DNA of 5,809 bases from Gammaproteobacteria bacterium (GCA_005877705.1 VBNY01000269.1:1-5809), one strand, 5' to 3'; positions 1 through 5,809 are shown, counted from the first letter of the stretch. Program-made: numbers and translations. The notes: generated from the sequence alone by a model not told the origin.

Positions 1-2325
1 AACGCGCCGTCGCAACGACGCGAATATGGCTAGCAACGATAGGTCGAGTAATCCGAAAGCGCCGCCTCCGCTCGATGCGGGAGCGTTGACGGTCAGCTTC
101 GCCGAAGTTTCGACGGATCCTACGGGATTGGTGCACGTGAGGTTGTATGTATAACTGCCGGGCGTCGATTGCGTGATGCTTCGAGTTCCGGAAACCTCGA
201 GGGCGCCGGTCCAAGCGCCCGATGCGATACAGCTCGTAGTCTGGGAGGACGTCCACGTCAGGGTGGCCGTACCTCCTGCGATGATAGTGGGCGCGCTGAG
301 CGTAAGGCTCGCGGCTGGTTGGCCGTATACCATCAGGTTTGCATTCGCGCTGACGGTGCCGCCGCTCGGTCCCATGCAAGTGATGCCGTAGGTGAAAGAC
401 CCCGAGGCGGTCGGGGTAAAGCTTGCGTTCCCCGAGACACTGATCGGTCCGCTCCATGCTCCCGACGCCTGGCAACTACTCGCATTTGTCGATGACCACG
501 TCAAGCTGACGGCGGTGCCGCTCGGCACGCTCGACGGCGTGACGGTGATGGTCGCTGTCGGCGGCACGAAGACAGTAATGCCTTGCGTGTTGGACGTGCT
601 GCCGCCCGGACCGGTGCATGTCAGCCCATACAAATACAGTCCCGCTGGGAACGGACCGATGGTCTGCGAGCCGCTGGTGGGCTCCGCTCCGGACCACGAC
701 CCTGAGGCGACACAAGATGTGGTATTGGAGGACGTCCACGTCATCGTTGATGTGCCACCCACCGGGATGCTGGATGGGGTGAAAGTCAATGTGATCTGGG
801 GCAGCGGGATGACGGTGAGAGTGGCGGACCCGATCGTGGTCCCATCGGGTCCGGTGCAGCTCAGGCTGTACGTGTAAGTCCCAGCATTCGTAGGGCCTAC
901 CACCAGACTGCCGATCGTTGGGGCCGAACCGGACCAGGCGCCCGCTTTCGTACAGGTAGTTGCGTTGGTAGTCGACCATGTGAGCGTCGAGACCTGACCC
1001 GAAATCACGGTGCTCGGCGAAGCGGCAATGCTCACAGTCGGTGGTGGGTAAACGGTCAGGGCAGCCGACTGGGCGCGGGACGCGCCCCCGTTGGTGCAGG
1101 TGACTTTGTACGTCAGCATGCCCGCCGGTGGCGTGATAGATTGCGACCCGCTGAGTGCGAGCGTTCCGGACCATGCGCCGCCGGCTACGCAAGTTGACGC
1201 GTTGGTGGAAGACCAGGTGATCGTGACGCTGGCTCCGAGCAGAATCGAGCTTGCCGAGATCGATAGTGAAACGGTGGGCTGCGCGGCGACGTATTCGACC
1301 GCCCCGATGTCCACGATCGAGCTGCCAGAAGTTCCGACGCGTATTCGCTGCGCGCCGTAGAAATCCGTTTCGCCAGCGCCGACCGCAGCGTTCAAGCCCG
1401 CGTCTATCGCTGGGGAGCCGGCGTCCGGGTGATAATCGGGCACCGAAAGACCACCAAGCATCGGGTCCGCCGAAATGTTGCCGTTGGTGCCCGTCGGATC
1501 GGGAAAACCCTGATAATTAGTGGTGTTGCCGTAGACGAGATTGTTTTGCAGGGTCGCGTAGTTTCCCGGCTGGCCGTTGTTTACCATAAAGCCGACGCCA
1601 TTGCCGTAAATCAGATTATTGCGATACAGCTGAAGACTCGCGTTGACGCGGGCGTCGACTTGGATTCCAACGTCGTTGTTGACGATGGTGTTGTTAGCGA
1701 CATCGGGCGCATTGCCGGTCGGCAGGGTCATATCGAGTGCGGGGCAATGGTTGTTGGCAAACACATTGTCCTTGATGCTCGGTGAGGAGCTGTTCACAAA
1801 CGCAACAATGGCAATTTCCGGGCCACCGGGGCAGGTCCAGCCGGCGAACAGATTTCTTTGCAGCACCATAGACGAACTGAAACCGTAGATGCTCACCCCC
1901 GCGCTACCGAGAAAAACATTGTCTTCAAGAGTCGGCGACGAGCCGAGTGCGTACACTGAGTTGGCGAATGAGCCCACGCCATTTTGTATGGTAAAGCCGG
2001 AAACCACGCTCGCCGTGGTCTCGCTTGTCTGAAAGGTGATGACGTAATTGCTCGTCCCACCGTCGATGATTGTTGAGCCCGCTCCGTTGGTGCCGATGAG
2101 CTTGATCGCCTTGCCCTTGAAGTCGAGATTCTCGTGGTAAGTTCCGGGCGCAACTGTGATGGTATCGCCGTTCACCGCGCCATTGATCGCCGCCTGAATG
2201 GTGGCTTGCTGTGCAGGAACCTGAATCGTGTTTGCAAAGCTTGCGGTTGCGGGCAACGCGAGCGCGAATATCGCCTTCAAGTAGCCACTGCATATCGCTA
2301 TTTTTGACACACAGCACTTTCGCAT
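1..2325 (-). CDS. Exported beta-helix / choice-of-anchor Q / five Ig-like repeat protein with GlyGly-CTERM-like tail (3' end cut by window)
   Basis: Translating minus from ATG 2325-2323 gives 775 codons with no stop to the window edge. Residues 1-31 are a signal peptide: basic start, hydrophobic core, probable cut after ASFA. Residues 33-300 look like a right-handed parallel beta-helix, with IQAAINGAVNGDTITVAPGT near 43-62 and recurring N-N-x-[IV]-[VY] turns. Residues 304-345 (SPAIDAG ... DIGAVEY) match the choice-of-anchor Q motif. Five Ig-like repeats follow, about 350-428, 429-508, 509-588, 589-669 and 670-748. Each has a T-W-[ST]-[ST] strand, a G-[AS]-W-[ST]-G turn and one Cys pair: 379/410, 458/490, 538/570, 618/650, 699/731. 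The end is SSGGGAFGLLD, a hydrophobic stretch and RRR, resembling GlyGly-CTERM (rhombosortase) sorting tails. I infer a surface or secreted adhesin-like or polysaccharide-binding role. No enzymatic residues could be assigned. The start has only a weak ribosome site; the frame is open upstream to a TAA near 2533, but this ATG directly precedes the signal peptide. Confidence 0.9.
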   Translation of the reverse strand, partial: MRKCCVSKIAICSGYLKAIFALALPATASFANTIQVPAQQATIQAAINGAVNGDTITVAPGTYHENLDFKGKAIKLIGTNGAGSTIIDGGTSNYVITFQTSETTASVVSGFTIQNGVGSFANSVYALGSSPTLEDNVFLGSAGVSIYGFSSSMVLQRNLFAGWTCPGGPEIAIVAFVNSSSPSIKDNVFANNHCPALDMTLPTGNAPDVANNTIVNNDVGIQVDARVNASLQLYRNNLIYGNGVGFMVNNGQPGNYATLQNNLVYGNTTNYQGFPDPTGTNGNISADPMLGGLSVPDYHPDAGSPAIDAGLNAAVGAGETDFYGAQRIRVGTSGSSIVDIGAVEYVAAQPTVSLSISASSILLGASVTITWSSTNASTCVAGGAWSGTLALSGSQSITPPAGMLTYKVTCTNGGASRAQSAALTVYPPPTVSIAASPSTVISGQVSTLTWSTTNATTCTKAGAWSGSAPTIGSLVVGPTNAGTYTYSLSCTGPDGTTIGSATLTVIPLPQITLTFTPSSIPVGGTSTMTWTSSNTTSCVASGSWSGAEPTSGSQTIGPFPAGLYLYGLTCTGPGGSTSNTQGITVFVPPTATITVTPSSVPSGTAVSLTWSSTNASSCQASGAWSGPISVSGNASFTPTASGSFTYGITCMGPSGGTVSANANLMVYGQPAASLTLSAPTIIAGGTATLTWTSSQTTSCIASGAWTGALEVSGTRSITQSTPGSYTYNLTCTNPVGSVETSAKLTVNAPASSGGGAFGLLDLSLLAIFASLRRRV

Positions 2326-2377
2326 TTGCGGGGTTTTTTGAAGCCTACGCGTTGAGTCCCGTGGGCCATCAGTAGGT

Positions 2378-2407
2378 CTTATATGTACGTATCCGGCGTA
2401 ATCGCAA
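2378..2407 (-). promoter_or_regulatory. Possible sigma-70 promoter of the beta-helix gene
   Basis: On the minus strand TTGCGA (2407-2402) and TATAAG (2383-2378) are separated by 18 bases. The second box matches the -10 consensus at five of six positions and the first matches -35 at four of six. This would start the transcript near 2371, leaving an untranslated leader of about 45 bases before ATG 2325. It is the best-placed candidate I see, but such matches arise by chance, and the site overlaps the possible toxin remnant. Confidence 0.3.
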
Positions 2408-2489
2408 AGTCGAAGGGATTTCGGTTGGATTGGTGGCCAACAGGCATGTCGCGGCGGGGCTGCTACGGCCGTCAATCCGACTTCATCGG

Positions 2490-2600
2490 CTATCTGTCCC
2501 GCACAGATCGGACACGGCGTTGAAGCGAGCGGCGATTACGGCAATCCTCAAGCCATTCGCGGAAATCATTGCCGGCTTCTGTACTAACGACGTAGGTCAC
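2490..2600 (-). pseudogene. Decayed RelE/HigB (phage Gp49-like) toxin remnant
   Basis: A minus frame from GTG 2600 to TAG 2490 reads VTYVVSTEAGN followed by FREWLEDCRNRRSLQRRV and RSVRDR. The middle part resembles the N-terminal half of addiction-module killer toxins of the RelE/HigB, Gp49-like family (PF05973/TIGR02683). That family usually starts with an EF-x-x-WL motif, then a D-x-R-A/R-rich helix. Full-length members are about 95-110 residues, so this is only a third to a half. Just before the stop, another minus frame carries AGQIADEV (2502-2479) and, further on, LRLCDYAGYVHI (2415-2380). The second echoes the family's [EL]RI-DYGPGYRVY strand, as a frameshifted and partly inserted continuation would. 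No antitoxin gene follows. The match is judged by eye, and a short chance resemblance is possible. Confidence 0.4.
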
Positions 2601-2755
2601 CGCAGCGGGATTCCCAAGGATATCGAGCGAGTTCCTTCCCCTAGAAGCCCGTGGCAAACCTCAGGATGGGCTGCTACTCCTTGCTACGATAGAGCTCAAG
2701 CAGCGTGAATTCACTCGACGTCTTCCCGTCGTCATTCTCGACCTGAATGACTATT

Positions 2756-2770
2756 GTTCACGGCATGAAC
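2756..2770. repeat. Perfect 5-5-5 inverted repeat GTTCA-CGGCA-TGAAC
   Basis: The two 5-base arms are exact reverse complements around a 5-base spacer, in the gene-free region 136 bp past the stop of the divergent alkyltransferase gene. The shape fits a dimeric repressor operator, but no similar site was noticed elsewhere in the window and no regulator gene is adjacent. A palindrome of this length can occur by chance. Confidence 0.25.
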
Positions 2771-2905
2771 CCCTTCTCGGCCGGTCGGAACTACCGCTTT
2801 CGCTCTGTGCAGTCTCAATGGCAACGGAATGCTGGAAATGACCTTCGGAACGGCCAGGGGCATGTATCTGATGCAATAGAAGTCGGCGGCCGCTGCCAAA
2901 TCGGG

Positions 2906-3469
2906 TTACAGTCCGAGCGAGTGCTGCGCTGGCTCCAAAGCCCCGACACGAACACCCTCGAGTTCGAGCATGCGGACCTTCGTGGCGGCGCCGCCAGGCG
3001 CGGAAAATCCACCTAGCTTGCCGCCAGCAGCCAGGACGCGATGGCACGGGATAATCAGTGGCACCGGGTTCCTGGCCATGGCCTGCCCGACGTCGCGCGC
3101 CGCTTCCGGGCCGGCACCGAGTTGCTTCGTCAACGCGCCGTAGGTCGTGGTGTTACCCCAACCGACACGCCGCGTCTCGGTGTAGATCTGCTTGAAGAAC
3201 TCTGCCTGCTCGTCGAGGTCAAGGCGCACGTTTGAAAAATCGATCTTCTCGCCTGCGAAGTATCGTTTCACGGCGGTGACGACTTCCGTCACCTCTGTCG
3301 TGGGCGTGCCCGCTTTCGCGTCAGGCAGTCGCCGAAGCAAACGTCGTTTGACCTCTTCAGCGTTTCGACCCGGCAACTGGAGCCGCGTAATGCCGATATC
3401 GTTCCATGCGATACCGCAATAGCCGCCCGCCGTCTCGAAAATACTGTAAACGTGGGTTACCCGGTTCAT
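2906..3469 (-). CDS. Divergent methylated-DNA--[protein]-cysteine S-methyltransferase paralogue
   Basis: This 187-residue protein belongs to the O6-alkylguanine-DNA alkyltransferase family, which moves the alkyl group from damaged guanine onto its own cysteine and is thereby used up. The catalytic domain covers about residues 88-172. It shows the PCHRV motif with nucleophile Cys142, Tyr110 in the region of the DNA-phosphate-contacting tyrosine, Arg125 (AARDVG) at the arginine-finger position of the HTH recognition helix, Asn134 of NPVPLIIPCHRV, and Glu171 of the closing LELEG. All expected catalytic positions are therefore present. The N-terminal domain (about 1-87) is less conserved and contains LPGR near 33-35. 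A 15-residue tail follows the core. The start is fixed, because an in-frame TGA lies two codons upstream. A GAGG 13 bases upstream overlaps the stop of the preceding ogt-like gene, so translation may be coupled. It clearly differs from its neighbour, so this is an old paralogue or separate acquisition, not a recent duplication. Confidence 0.88.
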   Translation of the reverse strand: MNRVTHVYSIFETAGGYCGIAWNDIGITRLQLPGRNAEEVKRRLLRRLPDAKAGTPTTEVTEVVTAVKRYFAGEKIDFSNVRLDLDEQAEFFKQIYTETRRVGWGNTTTYGALTKQLGAGPEAARDVGQAMARNPVPLIIPCHRVLAAGGKLGGFSAPGGAATKVRMLELEGVRVGALEPAQHSLGL

Positions 3470-3484
3470 GTATCAAATCCGGCC

Positions 3485-3982
3485 TCAAGCTGCGGCCCGC
3501 TCGCGCTTGCCTTCCAGTCTCAGCAGATATCGCTTCGCATCCAGTCCGCCTGCAAAGCCCGTCAGCGACCCATCCGAGCCAATCGCTCGATGACACGGAG
3601 TGATGATCGAAACAGGATTCCTGCCGTTGGCGGCTCCCACGGCGCGGGTCGCTCTAGGATTGCCAAGCTGTCTGGCGATGTCGGCATAGCTACGCGTCTC
3701 ACCGAACGGAATCGCGAGCAAGGCTTGCCAGACTTTCTTCTGGAACTCGGTGCCCGCCATGTCCAGTTGGATGGTGAAGGTGGTGCGGTGGCCGGCGAAA
3801 TATTCGCGCAGCTGCCGCTGCGCCTGCAGAAGGATCGGATGTTGCGGATCCTCCACGAGCTCGCCCAGCCGCACACGCCTCGGATCATCGTCTTGCCAAA
3901 GAATCGCGGCCAGCCCATTGTCGCTCGCGACGAGCTTCAGCTTGCCAACCGGCGAGGCGATGGTCTTGTACAAATAGGCCAT
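3485..3982 (-). CDS. ogt: Methylated-DNA--[protein]-cysteine S-methyltransferase, Ogt type
   Basis: This 165-residue protein has the usual length and layout of constitutive Ogt alkyltransferases, without the Ada N-terminal zinc domain. Residues 10-30 (SPVGKLKLVAS, then GLAAILW) are the typical N-terminal domain start. The catalytic domain begins at GTEFQKKVWQALLAIPFGET (77-96). It continues with Tyr99, Arg113 of ATRAVG as arginine finger in the HTH, Asn122, nucleophile Cys130 in PCHRAIG, and Glu157 of LRLEG. The family usually has PCHRVIG; here the residue after Arg is Ala. It acts in the cytoplasm on O6-alkylguanine and O4-alkylthymine. The gene starts 21 bp after the DUF1579-like gene ends and stops 15 bp before the second alkyltransferase starts, so co-transcription is likely. 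An out-of-frame ATG lies 8 bases upstream of the chosen one, and the ribosome site is weak. The chosen ATG gives the family-typical N-terminus. The symbol ogt rests on type, not on a proven orthologue. Confidence 0.93.
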   Translation of the reverse strand: MAYLYKTIASPVGKLKLVASDNGLAAILWQDDDPRRVRLGELVEDPQHPILLQAQRQLREYFAGHRTTFTIQLDMAGTEFQKKVWQALLAIPFGETRSYADIARQLGNPRATRAVGAANGRNPVSIITPCHRAIGSDGSLTGFAGGLDAKRYLLRLEGKRERAAA

Positions 3983-4003
3983 GCGACCATTGGTCTCACA
4001 GGG

Positions 4004-4549
4004 TTACGTGCGGGCGCGCTTATAGAGGCCGTCGAAGACGGTCTCCCAGGTCGACTGCGCCGCATTCATCACCTGCCAGTGCTGGCGGACAGACCCGTCC
4101 GGCTGCGGCGTCCAGGTAATCCGCTGACGAACGGATTTGCCGGCCTTCGGGTTCGGGCGATCGCCCTCGAGGACCATGCTCCCGCCTACCACGCCCCCAT
4201 CGAGCTCGAGCGCTCCGCCGCGGTCGTCGATCCAGGTCTGGTGCCATCGGCGCGTATTGCGGTCGTAGAAGCTGATGCTCCTGCCGCGGCTGCCGTCGAC
4301 GGAGCTCCAGGATTCGAACAGCGCGCAGTGCTTCAGGTCCGGCTCGATCATATTCTGGCCCGCCGGCCGTCCGCGCTCGGTCACGCTCCACTTCCCGATC
4401 CAGAAGTCGAACTGCCGGTACTCCTGGACATCGCAGGTAGGCGCGGGCGCAGCGGGAGCCGCCTCGGCAGCATCGGCGATTGCACTGAGACTCCAGAAAA
4501 GCGCACCCGCGGCGGCGAGCGGCGCATACCAATCTGCGCGGAACAGCAT
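4004..4549 (-). CDS. Secreted DUF1579-like protein of unknown function
   Basis: The 181-residue product begins with a signal peptide: MLFRADWYAP, then a hydrophobic stretch, with cleavage probably near AIADA (residues 23-27). A low-complexity Ala/Pro stretch (28-37) follows. The mature domain opens with FDFWIGKWSV (47-56), the hallmark of DUF1579-like and related lipocalin-like barrel proteins. It continues with Trp-rich strands: SISFYDRNTRRWHQTWIDD (91-109), ITWTPQPDGSVRQHWQVM (144-161) and a closing WETVFDGLYKR. Cys39 and Cys75 could form a disulfide in the periplasm. No lipobox is seen. The frame is open back to 4744, but the start at 4549 has a strong AAGGAG six bases upstream and yields the signal peptide, so I chose it. 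It lies 86 bp after the propeller gene and 21 bp before ogt. Family members have no well-established function and none is assigned here. Confidence 0.85.
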   Translation of the reverse strand: MLFRADWYAPLAAAGALFWSLSAIADAAEAAPAAPAPTCDVQEYRQFDFWIGKWSVTERGRPAGQNMIEPDLKHCALFESWSSVDGSRGRSISFYDRNTRRWHQTWIDDRGGALELDGGVVGGSMVLEGDRPNPKAGKSVRQRITWTPQPDGSVRQHWQVMNAAQSTWETVFDGLYKRART

Positions 4550-4555
4550 CCTCGT

Positions 4556-4561
4556 CTCCTT
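4556..4561 (-). promoter_or_regulatory. Strong ribosome binding site deciding the start at 4549
   Basis: AAGGAG reads on the minus strand with six bases before ATG 4549. It decides against the longer frame starting at 4744, which would add 65 residues overlapping the end of the upstream propeller gene. Confidence 0.75.
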
Positions 4562-4635
4562 AAACCGGCTCGACTCGCCGCAGCACGGCCGGCTCGCGCC
4601 CGAGCGCTGCTTACCATGCCCGTGATCCCCGCTAT

Positions 4636-5751
4636 TCAAAAGCTGATTTTTACAATCCGCCCCTGCGTCCCGACCAGCCAACCCGCGTGCGGACTTGCGA
4701 ACGCCACAGCCCAGTAGTTCGCGAGCCCCGACAGGCTGACCCACGTATCCCCTTCGTCGGGTGACCAGGCCGCGCCGCCGGGCCCGGTGACCACGACGGC
4801 CCGCGTGGCGCTCGCCTCCTCTTCAGCCTCGCCCTCTGCGGAGCGTTCGCGCACATAGCTCAGGCCGTAAATTGCGCCCGGGACTGGAGGGCGGCTCGTA
4901 AGCTGCCACGTCTTGCCGCCGTCGCTCGAACGGGCGACGGTGTCGGCGAATGCGGTGGGCGCCGCCAGCTCGCCAGCGCCGAGGATGCCGTGCAATGCGT
5001 CGCGGAAATCGACGCTGAACACGCCGGAGCTCGCTGTTCCCTGGACGATGGGTGTGCCATAAGGGGCCCACGTGCGGCCGCCGTTAGTCGTCGCGAGGAT
5101 TCTGGCCTTCGCCGCGCCGCCGGTGCCGATCCAAGCCCGACTCTTCCCTTGAGTCGCAACGCACGTGCCGCTCGCGGCGAACGCCGCTTCTCCGACTTGG
5201 GCCGCCGGCAACCGCTCCCCGATATCCGTCCAGGTCGTCCCGTCCGTCGTCTGGATCACGGGAAACCGGCCATTGACGGCGTCGCTCATCGCGATACCGC
5301 GGCGCGCGTTCCAGAACGCGAAGCAGTCATAAAATGCGTCCGGGTCTAAGTTTTGGAATTGCAACGACCAGGACGCTCCGCCATCCTCGGTCTTGTAGAT
5401 GCGGGAATTCGGGCCGGCGCCGGCGGACAAGAGATAGGCGACCGATGCGCTCACCCCCTGCACATCGCGGAACTGGAGTTGTTCGGCCCCCGCAACCACG
5501 CCAGCCCGCCAGGTTTCGCCACCATCGGTGGTGATGACGTAGGTGCCGCCCACGCCGCTGGCCCACACCACGCGTGAGTTTACCGGGCTCACCGCCTGCA
5601 GCCGATTGAGAGTGCCGCTCTGCTGGGGTGTCAGCGTCGGTGAGCGCAGGGCAGCGGCGTCGCCCTTGGCGACCTGCGAGTCGGCGAGCGTTGAGGCACT
5701 GGCCGAGAGCGCCAGCACGACGGGTAGCGCGCGAAGCATCTTGAGACGCAC
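4636..5751 (-). CDS. Exported Asp-box (BNR) beta-propeller protein
   Basis: From GTG 5751 the product has 371 residues. Its signal peptide has basic RLKMLR, then a hydrophobic core, with cleavage near STLA-DSQ (about residue 23). Six Asp-box motifs (S/T-x-D-x-G-x-T-W) stand near residues 74-81, 121-128, 168-174, 221-228, 275-282 and 330-337, spaced as blades of a six- or seven-bladed propeller. It ends in GWLVGTQGRIVKISF, typical of the WD40/YVTN/BNR and Ycf48-like group. Residues 301-317 form an acidic Glu/Ala-rich insert before the last blade. Such proteins are usually periplasmic or extracellular; sialidase-type catalytic residues were not identified, so I do not call it an enzyme. Start choice: GTG 5766 extends the frame by five residues, and ATG 5739 is a third option. 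GTG 5751 has GGAG nine bases upstream and retains the full basic n-region. Confidence 0.85.
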   Translation of the reverse strand: MRLKMLRALPVVLALSASASTLADSQVAKGDAAALRSPTLTPQQSGTLNRLQAVSPVNSRVVWASGVGGTYVITTDGGETWRAGVVAGAEQLQFRDVQGVSASVAYLLSAGAGPNSRIYKTEDGGASWSLQFQNLDPDAFYDCFAFWNARRGIAMSDAVNGRFPVIQTTDGTTWTDIGERLPAAQVGEAAFAASGTCVATQGKSRAWIGTGGAAKARILATTNGGRTWAPYGTPIVQGTASSGVFSVDFRDALHGILGAGELAAPTAFADTVARSSDGGKTWQLTSRPPVPGAIYGLSYVRERSAEGEAEEEASATRAVVVTGPGGAAWSPDEGDTWVSLSGLANYWAVAFASPHAGWLVGTQGRIVKISF

Positions 5752-5760
5752 GGCTGGGTT

Positions 5761-5764
5761 CTCC
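5761..5764 (-). promoter_or_regulatory. Ribosome binding site supporting GTG 5751
   Basis: GGAG lies nine bases before GTG 5751 on the minus strand. It is positioned too far (21 bases) for ATG 5739 and lies inside the coding sequence if GTG 5766 is used, so it favours the middle candidate. Confidence 0.5.
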
Positions 5765-5786
5765 ACAAAGTCTTGATCAGAAGTTC

Positions 5787-5792
5787 ATTTTA
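5787..5792 (-). promoter_or_regulatory. Possible -10 box of the four-gene cluster
   Basis: TAAAAT on the minus strand matches five of six bases of the sigma-70 -10 consensus, about 36 bases before GTG 5751. The matching -35 would fall at or beyond the right edge of the window and cannot be judged. Confidence 0.25.
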
Positions 5793-5809
5793 CTCGCGCT
5801 TCAAAAGGA

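Larger units (their letters stand above)
2326..2905. other. Intergenic region without an intact gene
   Basis: This stretch of about 580 bp separates the stop of the second alkyltransferase gene from the start of the beta-helix gene. Every frame on both strands is broken or lacks a credible start and family signature. It contains the toxin-like remnant, a perfect 15-bp palindrome at 2756-2770 and the candidate promoter listed separately. Plus-strand frames at 2430-2708 and 2747-3016 are not recognisable proteins, and the second runs antisense into the alkyltransferase gene. I see no hairpin with a following T-run that would end the upstream operon. Confidence 0.6.

Noticed and set aside
392..877. 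161-codon plus-strand frame, and the 238-codon minus frame at 476-1192
   Set aside because: Both are shadows of the Ig-repeat gene. Their apparent repetitiveness is the Ig repeat read in the wrong frame or strand.
2403..2532. Upstream in-frame extension of the beta-helix gene containing CPICAG, resembling a zinc-binding CxxC
   Set aside because: No good start codon or ribosome site is present, and it would place a non-secretory segment before a clear signal peptide. It is better explained as part of the toxin-like remnant or as chance.
2674..2793. Minus-strand segment reading FRPAEKGFMP, a stop, then TIVIQVENDDGK and EFTLLELYRSKE before a stop
   Set aside because: It looks somewhat protein-like and could be the broken tail of a lost gene, but it has an internal stop and no recognised family, and the upstream frames do not join to it. 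Not enough to call a pseudogene.
2769..2879. Plus-strand frame containing LNGNGMLEMTFGTARGMYLM
   Set aside because: It has a protein-like look, but it is only 36 codons before its stop with no family match or ribosome site.
4592..4605. GC-rich hairpin GCTCG-CGCC-CGAGC between the propeller and DUF1579-like genes
   Set aside because: The stem is only 5 bp and has no following T-run, so it is not an intrinsic terminator; it does not split the cluster.
3452..4717. 421-codon plus-strand frame across the ogt and DUF1579-like genes
   Set aside because: It lies antisense to three genes with clear family motifs, has no recognisable domain, and is the kind of long shadow frame that GC-rich DNA produces.
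4550..4744. N-terminal extension of the DUF1579-like protein to 4744
   Set aside because: It would overlap the end of the propeller gene and bury the signal peptide. A strong AAGGAG supports the start at 4549.

Overview
The window is GC-rich (about 60% by eye). All five complete or near-complete genes lie on the minus strand, so transcription runs from high to low coordinates. Several traits point to a free-living Gram-negative proteobacterium, most likely a gammaproteobacterium of the Xanthomonadales/Steroidobacterales/Nevskiales kind. These are Sec signal peptides on three proteins, a GlyGly-CTERM-like C-terminal sorting tail, Cys-paired Ig-like repeats, and Ogt-type DNA repair. This placement is inferred from gene style, not from a marker gene.

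Right part (5766 to 2906): four genes run head to tail with short gaps. In order they are a secreted Asp-box/BNR beta-propeller protein (start probably GTG at 5751, stop at 4636), a small secreted DUF1579-like protein (4549-4004), a canonical O6-alkylguanine-DNA alkyltransferase of the Ogt type (3982-3485), and a second, divergent alkyltransferase paralogue (3469-2906). Gaps are 86, 21 and 15 bp, so the last three, and perhaps all four, look like one operon. The two alkyltransferases would each remove alkyl groups from guanine (or thymine) O-positions in a suicide reaction. Nothing in the sequence explains why two exported proteins precede them.

Middle (2326-2905): about 580 bp without an intact gene. 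It holds what looks like the decayed 5' half of a RelE/HigB (phage Gp49-like) addiction-module toxin on the minus strand, a perfect 15-bp palindrome, and a possible promoter for the next gene.

Left part (2325-1): one uninterrupted 775-codon minus-strand frame that runs off the left edge without a stop. It encodes a large exported surface protein. The order is signal peptide, right-handed parallel beta-helix, a 'choice-of-anchor Q' motif, five tandem Ig-like domains each with one Cys pair, then a Gly-rich linker, a hydrophobic segment and an RRR tail. It is the largest gene in the window. It is easily missed because its stop lies outside and because long spurious frames exist in other frames of the same DNA.

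I found no RNA genes, CRISPR arrays, insertion sequences or convincing intrinsic terminators. The least ordinary points are the tandem pair of diverged alkyltransferases in a cluster with exported proteins, the toxin remnant, and the architecture of the surface protein.
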